Assembly (NCBI GenBank): GCA_016285345.1
Contig: JAEEQN010000033.1
Coordinates: 1 to 34,304, forward strand
Direction of reading: 5' to 3'
Length of the DNA: 34,304 nucleotides
Origin: Victivallales bacterium
Lineage (GTDB): Bacteria; Verrucomicrobiota; Lentisphaeria; Victivallales; UBA1829
Below are positions 15,778-23,813 of this stretch, piece after piece. A program made the position numbers and the translations under genes. The stretch's first letter is position 1. Each line of letters opens with the position of its first letter. The notes below the pieces were generated by a model. It searched no databases. It was not told the origin of the DNA and saw only the letters and a list, made by a program, of their open reading frames with translations.

Positions 15778-16652
15778 TTGGACTCCTCCTTTTTCGGTGC
15801 CGGTGCGGCCTTCGGCGCGGGTTCGGCGGGCTTGAGCGCCGCGATCCTGCGGTGGATTTCTTCGACCTGGAGCGCTCCGGTGGGGCATTTGACCTGTTCG
15901 ACGAAAGAGGCTTCGGGCGGGTTGGAGTAGTTCACGCGGACGAGGCCCGCCTGCATCTGCATGTGGTTCTCGTCGGTGCGGATGCATTTCTTGCAGGCCA
16001 GGCACGGGTTCTTGCAGTACTTGCGGCGCTTCGCGGGTTTTTCCAGCGAGTTGCAGTAGACGTGGATCGGCGAGGAGGCCGGGACCAGGCGGATCAGCTT
16101 GCGCGGGCAGACGTTCACGCACTTGCCGCAGGCGCGGCAGAGCTCGGGATGGACGACCGCGAGGCCGTCGCGGATCTCGATCGCGCCGAACGGACACGCA
16201 TGGGCGCAGGAGCCGTAGCCGAGGCAGCCGAAACGGCAGGCTTTCCCGCCGCCGCCCGCCACGATGGAGGCGGACCGGCAGTCGAGGATGCCGTTGTAGT
16301 CGGCGGCGCGCGTGGAGCGCGAGAAGCTGCCGGAGCAGAAGACGACCGCGGTCATCTTTTCCTTCTTGCCGGCGGCCTTGCCGGTGACTTCGGCGATCTT
16401 CGCGAGCATGGCATCGGAGCAGGCGGAGCAGCCGGAGGGGTCGGCGTCCTTCGTGACGATGGCGCTGGCGAAGTCGGCGCATCCGGCATAGCCGCAGCCG
16501 CCGCAGTTCGCGCCGGGGAGGAGTTCCTGGACCGCCTCGATCTTCGGGTCGGTCTGGACTTCGAATTTCTTGGCCGTGAAGCCGATCAGCGCGCCGAGGA
16601 TGAGCCCGACTGCGGCGACCACACCGGCCGAAACAAGGATCGTTGTCAACAT
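15774..16652 (-). CDS. rnfB: Rnf complex subunit B (iron-sulfur) with a reduced C-terminal ferredoxin domain
   Basis: The protein has 292 residues. It accepts electrons from reduced ferredoxin. Residues 4-25 are a membrane anchor. C50/C53/C58/C75 form the RnfB-specific [4Fe-4S] domain. C139/143/149/153 and C172/175/178/182 form a two-cluster ferredoxin domain. In the third domain only C217/C220/C223 and a lone C256 before Pro remain, which matches the ligand set of one cluster of a two-cluster fold; the other set is gone. The tail is Pro/Ala/Lys-rich. It starts 17 bases after rnfA with a weak G-rich site, and the stop overlaps rnfC. Confidence 0.95.
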   Translation of the reverse strand: MLTTILVSAGVVAAVGLILGALIGFTAKKFEVQTDPKIEAVQELLPGANCGGCGYAGCADFASAIVTKDADPSGCSACSDAMLAKIAEVTGKAAGKKEKMTAVVFCSGSFSRSTRAADYNGILDCRSASIVAGGGGKACRFGCLGYGSCAHACPFGAIEIRDGLAVVHPELCRACGKCVNVCPRKLIRLVPASSPIHVYCNSLEKPAKRRKYCKNPCLACKKCIRTDENHMQMQAGLVRVNYSNPPEASFVEQVKCPTGALQVEEIHRRIAALKPAEPAPKAAPAPKKEESK

Positions 16653-16669
16653 GATTTCGTCGCGCCCCC

Positions 16670-17278
16670 TTATTTGACCAGACCGGAGAAGCCCATGAAC
16701 GCCATGGCGAGGATGCCGGCGGTCACGAGCGCGATCGCGGTGCCTTCCATCGCTTTCGGGATGCGGGCGAGTGCGAGGCGTTCGCGGATGCTGGCGAAGA
16801 GCAGGAGCGCGAGGCCGAACCCGACGCCGGTGCTGAACCCGAACACGGTCGAGGAGATGAGCCCGCGCGACGCGTCGGCGTTCAGTTCGGCCGCGCCCAG
16901 CACGGCGCAGTTGGTCGTGATGAGCGGCAGGTAGATGCCGAGCGAGACGTAGAGGGACGGGCTGAACTTCTTCAGCAGGATCTCGACGATCTGGACGAGC
17001 GCCGCGATGACCACGATGAAGAGCAGGATGCGCGTGAACGACAGGTCGACGGTCTGGCCGTTGATCGTGAAGGTCTGCGTGACCAGGAACCTGTTGAACA
17101 GCGCGGTGACAAACGATGCGAGCGTCATCACGAAGATGACGGCCCCGGACATGCCGAGCGCGGTTTCGATGCGCTTCGAGACGCCGAGGAACGGACAGAT
17201 GCCGAGGATGCGCGAGAGCACCACGTTGTTCACGAGGATCGCCCCCACGGTCAGCACCAGGATTTCGTTGGTATCCAT
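16670..17278 (-). CDS. rnfA: Rnf complex subunit A
   Basis: The protein has 202 residues with six membrane helices, of inverted topology to RnfE. Cys28 in ILGICPFLG and Cys124 in TTNCAVLG are the counterparts of the intramembrane cluster ligands. The LTVGAILVNNVVLSRILGIC start is highly typical. It is the first rnf gene, 56 bases after the cyclophilin stop, with ACAGGT as a modest ribosome-binding site. The order A-B-C-D-G-E is the one known from Rhodobacter and E. coli rather than the C-D-G-E-A-B order of acetogens. Confidence 0.96.
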   Translation of the reverse strand: MDTNEILVLTVGAILVNNVVLSRILGICPFLGVSKRIETALGMSGAVIFVMTLASFVTALFNRFLVTQTFTINGQTVDLSFTRILLFIVVIAALVQIVEILLKKFSPSLYVSLGIYLPLITTNCAVLGAAELNADASRGLISSTVFGFSTGVGFGLALLLFASIRERLALARIPKAMEGTAIALVTAGILAMAFMGFSGLVK

Positions 17279-17334
17279 AGCTTGTACCTGTTTCTATTGG
17301 GAAAGTTGAACTTGAATTGAGCCTGGCGAGTGGA

Positions 17335-17853
17335 TCACTTCGCGGCGATCCGGGAGACGCGGAAGATCGTGATCGGCGCGGACGGGACGTCCTGATAGAA
17401 GCCCGCGGTGGTCGTCGGGACGGCTTCGATCGCGCGGACCACGTCCATGCCGTCCGTGACCTGGCCGAAGACGCAGTAGCCGAAGCCGCGCGGGGTCTCG
17501 TCCTGGTGGTCGAGGAAGCTGTTCGGGGCGGTGTTGATGAAGAACTGGCTGGTGGCGCTGTCAACGACTGCGGTGCGTGCCATGGCGATGGTGCCGACCT
17601 TGTTCGAGAGGCCGTTTCCGGCTTCGTTCTTGATCGGGCCGCGCTTGGACGGGACGTCGCGGAGGTCGGCGTCGAGGCCGCCGCCCTGGATCATGAATCC
17701 TTTGATGACGCGGTGGAAGACCGTTCCTGCGTAGAAGTTGTCGTCGACGTAGGCGAGGAAGTTCGCGACGGTGACGGGCGCTTCCTTCTCGAAGAGCTCG
17801 ACGGTGATGTTTCCGAGTGAGGTTTCGATCAGGACTTTCGTGTTTTCAGACAT
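17335..17853 (-). CDS. Cyclophilin-type peptidyl-prolyl isomerase
   Basis: The protein has 172 residues, a single cyclophilin domain with no signal peptide, so cytoplasmic. Signatures are TVFHRVIKGFMIQGGG (the active-site Arg/Phe region), TIAMARTAVVDSATSQFFIN and FGYCVFGQVTDGMDVV. It catalyses cis-trans isomerisation of proline bonds. It lies directly upstream of rnfA in the same direction with its own promoter, so it probably heads the transcript that includes rnfABCDGE. Confidence 0.93.
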   Translation of the reverse strand: MSENTKVLIETSLGNITVELFEKEAPVTVANFLAYVDDNFYAGTVFHRVIKGFMIQGGGLDADLRDVPSKRGPIKNEAGNGLSNKVGTIAMARTAVVDSATSQFFINTAPNSFLDHQDETPRGFGYCVFGQVTDGMDVVRAIEAVPTTTAGFYQDVPSAPITIFRVSRIAAK

Positions 17854-17899
17854 GGTGAATCCTTTGGGTTAATGAGTGTGAAAAAGGCAGCATGCCTTA

Positions 17900-17928
17900 A
17901 ATATAGTACGTGAGACCGTTTTTTTCAA
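17900..17928 (-). promoter_or_regulatory. Predicted promoter of the cyclophilin-rnf group
   Basis: TTGAAA (17928-17923) and TATATT (17905-17900) are 17 bases apart on the minus strand. No other convincing promoter is visible in the 56-base gap before rnfA, which suggests this one drives the rnf genes. Confidence 0.65.
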
Positions 17929-17972
17929 TCTTCCGGCGGCTTTTTTTCAGCACTTTCAGTTTTTTTTCGTAA

Positions 17973-18016
17973 AAACCTCAAATAAGGTTTGCATTTCCCC
18001 GCGGGGGCGCTATATT
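17973..18016 (+). promoter_or_regulatory. Predicted flotillin promoter with an inverted repeat at the -35
   Basis: TTGCAT (17989-17994) and TATATT (18011-18016) are 16 bases apart, with TTCCCC after the -35. AAACCT (17973-17978) and AGGTTT (17985-17990) form an inverted repeat that overlaps the -35 by two bases and could be an operator. Confidence 0.6.
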
Positions 18017-18108
18017 TACTCCGAATGCCGATTCGTCCGCCTGTGCGGGCGCGAACTCGCTTTTCCTCAAACGATACAATCATAATCAACCAAGAAAGGG
18101 TTCCTACG

Positions 18109-19719
18109 ATGATCCACCCGATTTTCGCAGCAGCCAGTCCCGGAGGCGTCGCCGTCCTGATCGCGGCGCTGCTCGTCATCCTTTTCATCCTGGTCATCAC
18201 GTTCATTTCCCGCTACAAGAAATGCCCGCCGGACCAGATCATGGTCGTCTACGGCAAGACCGGCAAACAGCGCGCCAGCCGCTGCATCCACGGCGGCGCG
18301 GCGTTCATCTGGCCGGTGATCCAGGACTACGGGTTCGTCTCCCTGCGCCCGATGCAGCTGGACGTGAATCTGCAGAACGCCCTGTGCCGCCAGAACATCC
18401 GCATCAACGTGCCGAGCGTGTTCACGGTCGGCATCAGCACGGACGAGTCCCTGATGGGCAACGCGGCGAACCGCCTGCTCGGCCTGCGCCAGGAATCCAT
18501 CGCCGACCTCGCGAAGGATATCATCCTCGGTCAGCTGCGTCTGGTGATCGCGTCCATGACCATCGAGCAGATCAACGCCGACCGCGAGACATTCCTCCGC
18601 AACGTCGAGGAGAACGTGGCGGACGAGCTCAACAAGATCGGTCTGCACCTCCTGAACGTGAACATCACCGACATCACCGACGAGAGCGGATATATCGACG
18701 CCATCGGAAAGCGCGCCGCCGCGGAAGCCATCAACAAGGCGCGCGTCGACGTCGCCGAAGAAGAGCGGAAGGGCGGAATCGGCGAAGCCGAAGCCCGCAA
18801 GGTCCAGCGCATCGCCGTGTCCGAGGCCGAAGCGCAGGCGCAGACCGGCGAAGCCAACGCCGACCGCGAACGCCGCGTGGCCGTGAAGCAGGCCGAGGCC
18901 GCCGCCCAGGCGGGCGAAGCCGAAGCCGACAAGGAACGCCGCATCGCCGTGAAACAGGCCGAAGCCGCCGCACTGACCGGCGAAGCGAACGCCGACCGCG
19001 AACGCCGCGTGGCCGTGAAGCAGGCCGAAGCCGCCGCCATCGAGGGCGAAAACATCTCCGCCATCAACATCGCCAAGTCCAACGCCGTCCGCGCCGAGCA
19101 GGAAGCCGCCGCGTACCAGGCCGCCGAAGCCGCGAAACGCGTCGCCGAGGCCATGATCCGCAAGGCCGACTTCGAGGCGGAACAGCAGGCGCAGGCCGCC
19201 CGCGCCAAGATGGAAGAGGAAAAGCAGCGCGCCGAAACGATCGTCGCCGCGAAGATCGACAAGGAACAGCGCATCATCGACGCCGAAGCCGAGGCCGCCA
19301 AGATCGAGACCGAGGCGAAAGGCCAGGCCGCCGCGATCTTCGCCAAGTACGAAGCCGAGGCGAGGGGCAACTTCGAAGTCCTGAAGGCGAAGGGCGACGG
19401 CTACCGCAAGATCATCGAATCCTGCGGCAACGACGCCAACGCGGCCGCCAAGATGCTCCTCGTCGAAAAACTCGAAGAGATCGTCAAGCTCCAGACCGAA
19501 GCCATCAGCAACATCAGGATCGACAAGGTCACCGTCTGGGATTCCCCGAACGGTCGCGCCGACGGCAAGTCCTCCACCGCGAGTTTCCTCAGCGGCATGA
19601 TGCAGAGCCTGCCCCCGATCCACGACGTCGCCGCCATGGCAGGCATCGACCTGCCGAAGTACCTCGGCGAGATGAAGGACAAGGAACAGCCCGCGCAGGA
19701 CGTTCCCGCGGCTGAATGA
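18109..19719 (+). CDS. Flotillin-like SPFH (band 7) membrane protein
   Basis: The protein has 536 residues. The start at 18109 is preceded by AAGAAAGGG; in-frame upstream codons lie over the promoter. Residues 12-34 are a membrane anchor. The SPFH/band 7 domain spans about 40-210 (QIMVVYGKTGKQRASRCIHG, FTVGISTDESLM). Then comes a Glu/Ala-rich coiled coil to about 470, including three 22-residue repeats at 247-312, and a C-terminal part containing WDSPNG and GMMQSLPP. Flotillins oligomerise in the inner membrane and organise membrane microdomains. No NfeD partner is adjacent. It is followed by rnc after a structured 93-base gap. Confidence 0.93.
   Translation: MIHPIFAAASPGGVAVLIAALLVILFILVITFISRYKKCPPDQIMVVYGKTGKQRASRCIHGGAAFIWPVIQDYGFVSLRPMQLDVNLQNALCRQNIRINVPSVFTVGISTDESLMGNAANRLLGLRQESIADLAKDIILGQLRLVIASMTIEQINADRETFLRNVEENVADELNKIGLHLLNVNITDITDESGYIDAIGKRAAAEAINKARVDVAEEERKGGIGEAEARKVQRIAVSEAEAQAQTGEANADRERRVAVKQAEAAAQAGEAEADKERRIAVKQAEAAALTGEANADRERRVAVKQAEAAAIEGENISAINIAKSNAVRAEQEAAAYQAAEAAKRVAEAMIRKADFEAEQQAQAARAKMEEEKQRAETIVAAKIDKEQRIIDAEAEAAKIETEAKGQAAAIFAKYEAEARGNFEVLKAKGDGYRKIIESCGNDANAAAKMLLVEKLEEIVKLQTEAISNIRIDKVTVWDSPNGRADGKSSTASFLSGMMQSLPPIHDVAAMAGIDLPKYLGEMKDKEQPAQDVPAAE
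18847..19044 (+). repeat. Three tandem 66-bp repeats in the flotillin coiled coil
   Basis: Units at 18847-18912, 18913-18978 and 18979-19044 each encode a 22-residue block beginning GEANADRERR or GEAEADKERR and continuing with VAVKQAEAAA. Units 1 and 3 are the most alike. Twenty-two residues is two hendecads (11+11), in keeping with continuous coiled coil. Confidence 0.9.
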
Positions 19720-19727
19720 CCTTTCCA

Positions 19728-19784
19728 AAGGGGCGCGGTTCGCTCCTGCGGCGTGACCGTACGGAGCCGGATTCCGTGCCCCTT
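19728..19784 (+). promoter_or_regulatory. Long imperfect hairpin in the rnc leader
   Basis: AAGGGGCGCGG (19728-19738) pairs with CCGTGCCCCTT (19774-19784), 11 pairs with one G-U. Inside, GCTCC (19742-19746) pairs with GGAGC (19763-19767). It fills the flotillin-rnc gap and ends 28 bases before the rnc start. It is followed by TATATTTGCATAG rather than a clean T-run, so it is not a convincing terminator. Confidence 0.55.
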
Positions 19785-19812
19785 ATATTTGCATAGTTTT
19801 TTTTGAGGTGAC

Positions 19813-20532
19813 ATGAGCGATTTAGTCAAGCTGGAACGCATCCTCGGAATCAGATTCCGCGACGAAGCCGTTTACAAGGAGGCGCTGACCCACAAGTCGT
19901 TCGCCGCCGAACACCAGCTCAATTACGACAACCAGCGTCTGGAGCTCCTCGGCGACGCCGTGGTCCAGATCATCCTGACCGACTACCTGTACCGCCGCTA
20001 TACCGGCCTTCAGGAGGGCGACCTCACGAAGATCCGCTCCGCGATGGTCAATCAGGACGCGCTCGCCCAGTTCGCGCGCGATATCTCGCTCGGGTCGTTC
20101 CTGCTGCTCGGGCACGGCGAACTCGAACTGAACGGACAGGACCGCGATTCCACGATCTCCGACGCGTTCGAGTCGCTGATCGGGGCGGTCTACCTCGACC
20201 TCGGCATCAAGGCCGCGACCGACCTCTTCCTGCCGATCCTCCTCAAAAACTATCCCGACCCGGCGGAAAGCCTTCAGGAGATCAATCCGAAGGGCATCCT
20301 CCAGGAATACACCCAGCAGAAGGCACAGGGCGTGCCGCAGTACCGCGTTGTCGCCGTGACCGGTCCCGCCCACGCGCCGCAGTACGAGGTCGAAGTGCTC
20401 ATCAAGGACAAAGTCGTCGCGCGCGGCACCGCCAGCAGCCACAAGCTCGCCGAACGCGAAGCCGCCCGCGCCGCCGTGCATATCCTGCTTCACCACGACG
20501 GCGGCAAGGACAAATCAGGCGAAAAGGAGTGA
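19813..20532 (+). CDS. rnc: Ribonuclease III
   Basis: The protein has 239 residues. It cleaves double-stranded RNA in rRNA and mRNA processing. The catalytic domain shows NQRLELLGDAVV (signature, with the first Glu replaced by Gln as in some other bacterial RNase III) and DAFESLIGAVYLDLG. The C-terminal double-stranded RNA-binding domain covers about 155-228, ending HKLAEREAARAAVHILL. GAGGTGAC before the ATG gives a fair ribosome-binding site. A long hairpin lies just upstream. The next gene starts 6 bases after the stop. Confidence 0.95.
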   Translation: MSDLVKLERILGIRFRDEAVYKEALTHKSFAAEHQLNYDNQRLELLGDAVVQIILTDYLYRRYTGLQEGDLTKIRSAMVNQDALAQFARDISLGSFLLLGHGELELNGQDRDSTISDAFESLIGAVYLDLGIKAATDLFLPILLKNYPDPAESLQEINPKGILQEYTQQKAQGVPQYRVVAVTGPAHAPQYEVEVLIKDKVVARGTASSHKLAEREAARAAVHILLHHDGGKDKSGEKE

Positions 20533-20538
20533 GTCAGC

Positions 20539-21720
20539 ATGGAATCCGAACCAAAGTTCACCTCGTTTGCGATCCATACCCCGCGAGATATCGTGTTCGG
20601 GCGCGGAAAAGCCGCGCTCCTCGCCGCATTCCTGCCCGCGACCGTGAAGCGCGTCCTCGTGATCTCCGGGCGTCATGCCGCGGAAGCCGAGGCGAAAACG
20701 ATCGCGGATTCCCTGACCGCTTCGGGACGCGAGACGCGCATCTTCGCCGAGACCATGGCGGAACCCTCGCCGGGCGCGGTCGACACGGCCACGGCCGCCA
20801 TTCGGGCGTGGAACGCCGACGCGGTCATCGCTGTCGGCGGCGGCAGCGTGATCGACACGGCGAAAGCAGCGGCGGCGCTGTCGCGGCTGGACGGTTCCTG
20901 CATCGAGTATTTCAACGGGACACGCGAGCTGGTCGTGACGGACCGTCCGTTCTTCGCCGCGCTGCCGACGACGAGCGGGACCGGGGCCGAGATGACGAAC
21001 AACTCCGTGCTCACCGATCCAGCGACGCAGATCAAGAAATCCATCCGGCACCCCGGCATGACCGCCGACCTGGCGCTGATCGACCCCGACCTTACCGTGA
21101 ACTGTCCGCGCGGCGTGACGGTCGCGAGCGGGCTGGACGCGCTGGTGCAGGCGGTCGAGGCGTTCGTGTCGCCGAAGGGGACGGACTACACGCGGGCGCT
21201 GGCGAAGGCCGCCGCCTGCAAGCTTTACGGCGCGCTGAAGAGCATCACGCACGAATCGTGGAAGGACGCGGGCGACGAACCCGCGCTTGACCTTGCATTC
21301 CGCGTGGACATGGCGGAGGGATCCATGCTCGCCGGAATGGCGTTCGCGCACGCCGGGCTTGGCGCGGTCCACGGACTGGCGCACCCGGTCGGCTCGCTCC
21401 TGCACGTGCCGCACGGCGTTTCCTGCGCGATCCTGATGCTCCCCGTGTTCCAGTTCAATATGAACGCCTGCGGACGTCTCTACGCCGAGCTCGCGCACGC
21501 GTTTCTGCCGAAGGAGCCGCGCCCCGACGCCGCGCTGTTCATCGCCGCCATGCGGGAACTCTCCCTCGGGCTCGGCGTGCCGGACCATCTGCGCGACTAC
21601 GGCCTCGCGGAAGAGCATCTGCCGTTCATCGTGGCAAACTGCCGCAGCAACAGCATGAAAAACAACCCCGAGCCGATGAGCGACGAGCAGGCCGAAACGC
21701 TGCTTCGTAGCTTAATGTGA
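20539..21720 (+). CDS. Iron-containing (group III) alcohol dehydrogenase
   Basis: The protein has 393 residues, the usual length. It oxidises an alcohol or reduces an aldehyde or keto compound with NAD(P). AVGGGSVIDTAKA (98-110) is the dinucleotide loop and LPTTSGTGAE (142-151) is the second signature. The metal ligands expected are Asp200 in GLDAL, His282 in HGLAHPVG and His292 in VPHG. The His usually four residues after the Asp is Gln204 here, a replacement I believe occurs in a subgroup. The substrate cannot be told. AAGGAG lies 9 bases before the ATG, inside the end of rnc, so the two are co-transcribed. It converges with the next gene 22 bases away. Confidence 0.9.
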   Translation: MESEPKFTSFAIHTPRDIVFGRGKAALLAAFLPATVKRVLVISGRHAAEAEAKTIADSLTASGRETRIFAETMAEPSPGAVDTATAAIRAWNADAVIAVGGGSVIDTAKAAAALSRLDGSCIEYFNGTRELVVTDRPFFAALPTTSGTGAEMTNNSVLTDPATQIKKSIRHPGMTADLALIDPDLTVNCPRGVTVASGLDALVQAVEAFVSPKGTDYTRALAKAAACKLYGALKSITHESWKDAGDEPALDLAFRVDMAEGSMLAGMAFAHAGLGAVHGLAHPVGSLLHVPHGVSCAILMLPVFQFNMNACGRLYAELAHAFLPKEPRPDAALFIAAMRELSLGLGVPDHLRDYGLAEEHLPFIVANCRSNSMKNNPEPMSDEQAETLLRSLM

Positions 21721-21742
21721 GAACAGGAGCAAGCTCAGTTCC

Positions 21743-22657
21743 TCAGTCCTTCCGTTCCCATTTTTCCGCGTCGTTTTTTGCGGCATGGTTGAAATACGCG
21801 ATCGCGCCGACGGAAACCGCGGTGCAGACCACAATGACGGCGACGGTAAGGAATGCGGTTTTTTCCGCCGTGAAAACGGGATTCAGGACGAAGACGATCC
21901 GCGCCAAATAGATCAGCGGCAGGATCAGGAATATGCCGGGGCGGACCGCGCCGGACAGCCTCGTGAAGAGGCGCGCAACCGGGAAGACCGCCAGGGCGTA
22001 TTCCGACAGAAGCCAGCCCGGGAGCGACAGAAGATACATCCATACGATGACGGAAAAACTGCCATGTATGATCACAAGCTCGCCGCCGGTATTCTGAGCA
22101 TCGCAAAATATCTTGATGAGAATGCCCAGCGTGAAAACGACGGGCACGAGGTAAACGAGGATCCCGGGAAGCAGGACCGGAACATAGCATGCCAGCATGT
22201 AACGCAGACTCCGCATGGCGCCCCGGAAGATATCCTTTCCGGGACAGGTATTCCTGCACATCGGGATCACGGCATCCCTGAAATGCCTGCGCAGGATGAT
22301 GCCCGGAACGTACGGGATCGCGAGGAGGGCGATGAAAGAAACCGGGGATGCGAGCGCAAGCGGGATATACAGGTTAGGAGGAAGCTCTTTCAACGCTTTG
22401 GCGAAACTGTCTGCCTGGGGCCCGAATACAATTTTTGCGGTCCCTGCCCAGGGATAGGGCATGATACAGACGATGGGGATCAGGAGGAGCTGTATCACCA
22501 CCGCGATCCAGATCATCTTCAAGATCGGAGCGTTCTGCCGGAAAATGGAGTACACGTACTCATGTTCCGAGCCGATAGAAAGAGGGGGCTTCGACGATGC
22601 GGCGGAAGAGTCCGGAGCGACGGTCTGCCGCGGATCGCTTGCTTCATTCGTATTCAT
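21743..22657 (-). CDS. Polytopic membrane protein of unknown function
   Basis: The protein has 304 residues from the ATG at 22657, chosen because AAAAGGAA lies 6 bases upstream; another ATG at 22681 would give 312 residues but has no such site and lies right after the expected transcript start. About 40 polar residues at the N-terminus precede roughly six hydrophobic segments (for example MIWIAVVIQLLLIPIVCIM, SFIALLAIPYVPGIIL, CYVPVLLPGILVYLVPVVF). The C-terminus is charged. No family is recognised. It is monocistronic with a strong promoter. Its codon use looks less GC-biased than its neighbours, which might point to later arrival; this is only an impression. Confidence 0.75.
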   Translation of the reverse strand: MNTNEASDPRQTVAPDSSAASSKPPLSIGSEHEYVYSIFRQNAPILKMIWIAVVIQLLLIPIVCIMPYPWAGTAKIVFGPQADSFAKALKELPPNLYIPLALASPVSFIALLAIPYVPGIILRRHFRDAVIPMCRNTCPGKDIFRGAMRSLRYMLACYVPVLLPGILVYLVPVVFTLGILIKIFCDAQNTGGELVIIHGSFSVIVWMYLLSLPGWLLSEYALAVFPVARLFTRLSGAVRPGIFLILPLIYLARIVFVLNPVFTAEKTAFLTVAVIVVCTAVSVGAIAYFNHAAKNDAEKWERKD

Positions 22658-22698
22658 GCGGAGTTCCTTTTCCCTGTTCATTATGATATTATGTTTGT

Positions 22699-22727
22699 AC
22701 TATATCACAAAAAGCGGGTAAAGTCAA
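22699..22727 (-). promoter_or_regulatory. Strong predicted promoter of the polytopic membrane protein gene
   Basis: TTGACT (22727-22722) and TATAGT (22704-22699) are 17 bases apart, near consensus. TTACCCGC follows the -35, as at the kdsA promoter, and a poly-T/A tract lies upstream. Confidence 0.75.
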
Positions 22728-22808
22728 GCTAAATAAAAAAAAATCAGCGAGTTGCGAAAAAACGGAATTGTCCCGAATCCTCTAGGATACAGCCTGTATC
22801 GGGAGGGC

Positions 22809-23792
22809 TTATTTGAGCTTGTCCGGGACGGCGAACGGCCGGACCTCGTCCTGAAGTGCGGTCGCGAACCGCGTGAAAAGGTATTTCGCCATGTCGTCGG
22901 GGAGGGCGATATGAATGGCGACCTCGGCGTCTTTCCGCGTGACCGTGAACGCGTTCACGAGCTCGGGCGGTATTTTGCCGAGTTTCGCCGCCTCCTGATA
23001 GACGTTCCCGATCGAATCCCGGCACGCCGTCTGAATCTTCAGCGCGGCTTCGGGCGTTTTCGCGGGCATGACGATCTCCGCGTGGACGGGACGTTTGTCC
23101 GCCGCGTCGCGGACGACATGGAACGAGATGCTTTTGAGCTCGCCGAGAAGCGGATATTCCGGCGTCGCGCCCGGTTCCGGCCAGACATACGCCATGACGA
23201 TGTCGTCCGGCAGGGCTTTCACCAGTTCCGGGGCGGAAACGGCGGGTTCATTTCGCTTTTCGGATTCCGGCTTTTTCGCCTCGGATGGATCGTCGGCTGG
23301 CGCGGGCGGCCTGTTCGCGGAGAAGAGCAGCCAGTCCTTCGCCGGGAACGTGATGCGGAAGGATCCGCTGTCCGGGACGGTCAGGTTGAACGCGACGGCG
23401 TCCCCTTCGCCGGATTCCGTCCAGACGATCCTGTCGTCGAGGAGCTTATATTTCAGAATATAGCGCACGGTCGCGGGCGTCGCGCTGGAATCAAGCAGGA
23501 AACCGTCTTCGAAAACGGCGAGCGAACGCACCCCGACCTGAATGTGTTTCGCCTCGAGTTTGCCGAGCATTTCCTCGTAGGCGAGGAACAGCGGATTGTC
23601 CTTCGTGTCCGGCAGGAACGACGCGTCTTTGATCCTGCCGGGCACAAGGAGCGTGACCGGGCCGGAGACGGGCGGGAGGAAATCCCCCGCGGGATGTGCG
23701 GACAGCGGGACGGCGAGCCCGGCGAACAGCGCGGCGAAGACGCAGACGCGGACAAGGATGTAACGTGCGCGGGATCCGGCTGTTGTCTTCAT
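22809..23792 (-). CDS. Exported protein of unknown function
   Basis: The protein has 327 residues. Residues 1-32 are a signal peptide (ILVRVCVFAALFAGLAVPLS then AHPAG). The mature part has an N-terminal beta-type region, a Pro/Glu/Lys linker at about 170-190 and a C-terminal domain with VHAEIVMPAKTPEAALKIQT and a helical stretch. It has no visible catalytic motif, and I do not recognise it. AAAGGGGG precedes the ATG at 23792, 21 bases after the VOC gene. After the stop there is a nested hairpin with CCCGA/TCGGG arms (about 22770-22803) and T-rich sequence, which could end the lpt transcript. Confidence 0.75.
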   Translation of the reverse strand: MKTTAGSRARYILVRVCVFAALFAGLAVPLSAHPAGDFLPPVSGPVTLLVPGRIKDASFLPDTKDNPLFLAYEEMLGKLEAKHIQVGVRSLAVFEDGFLLDSSATPATVRYILKYKLLDDRIVWTESGEGDAVAFNLTVPDSGSFRITFPAKDWLLFSANRPPAPADDPSEAKKPESEKRNEPAVSAPELVKALPDDIVMAYVWPEPGATPEYPLLGELKSISFHVVRDAADKRPVHAEIVMPAKTPEAALKIQTACRDSIGNVYQEAAKLGKIPPELVNAFTVTRKDAEVAIHIALPDDMAKYLFTRFATALQDEVRPFAVPDKLK

Positions 23793-23813
23793 GGGACGCC
23801 CCCTTTCGGCAGT

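Noticed and set aside
13339-15930. 863-codon open frame on the plus strand across rnfG, rnfD and rnfC
   Set aside because: It runs antisense to three certain rnf genes, is low-complexity Asp/Gly/Arg/Glu, and has no domain signature.
17988-18108. In-frame upstream extension of the flotillin gene
   Set aside because: It would start within the promoter and adds a basic, non-homologous stretch before the membrane anchor.
18067-19728. 553-codon open frame on the minus strand opposite flotillin
   Set aside because: It is a shadow caused by GC-rich third positions and the Glu/Ala repeats; no ribosome-binding site or recognisable domain, whereas the plus-strand frame is a clear SPFH protein.
22658-22681. 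Upstream ATG at 22681 for the polytopic membrane protein
   Set aside because: It lies about 11 bases after the predicted transcript start without a ribosome-binding site, while the ATG at 22657 has AAAAGGAA.
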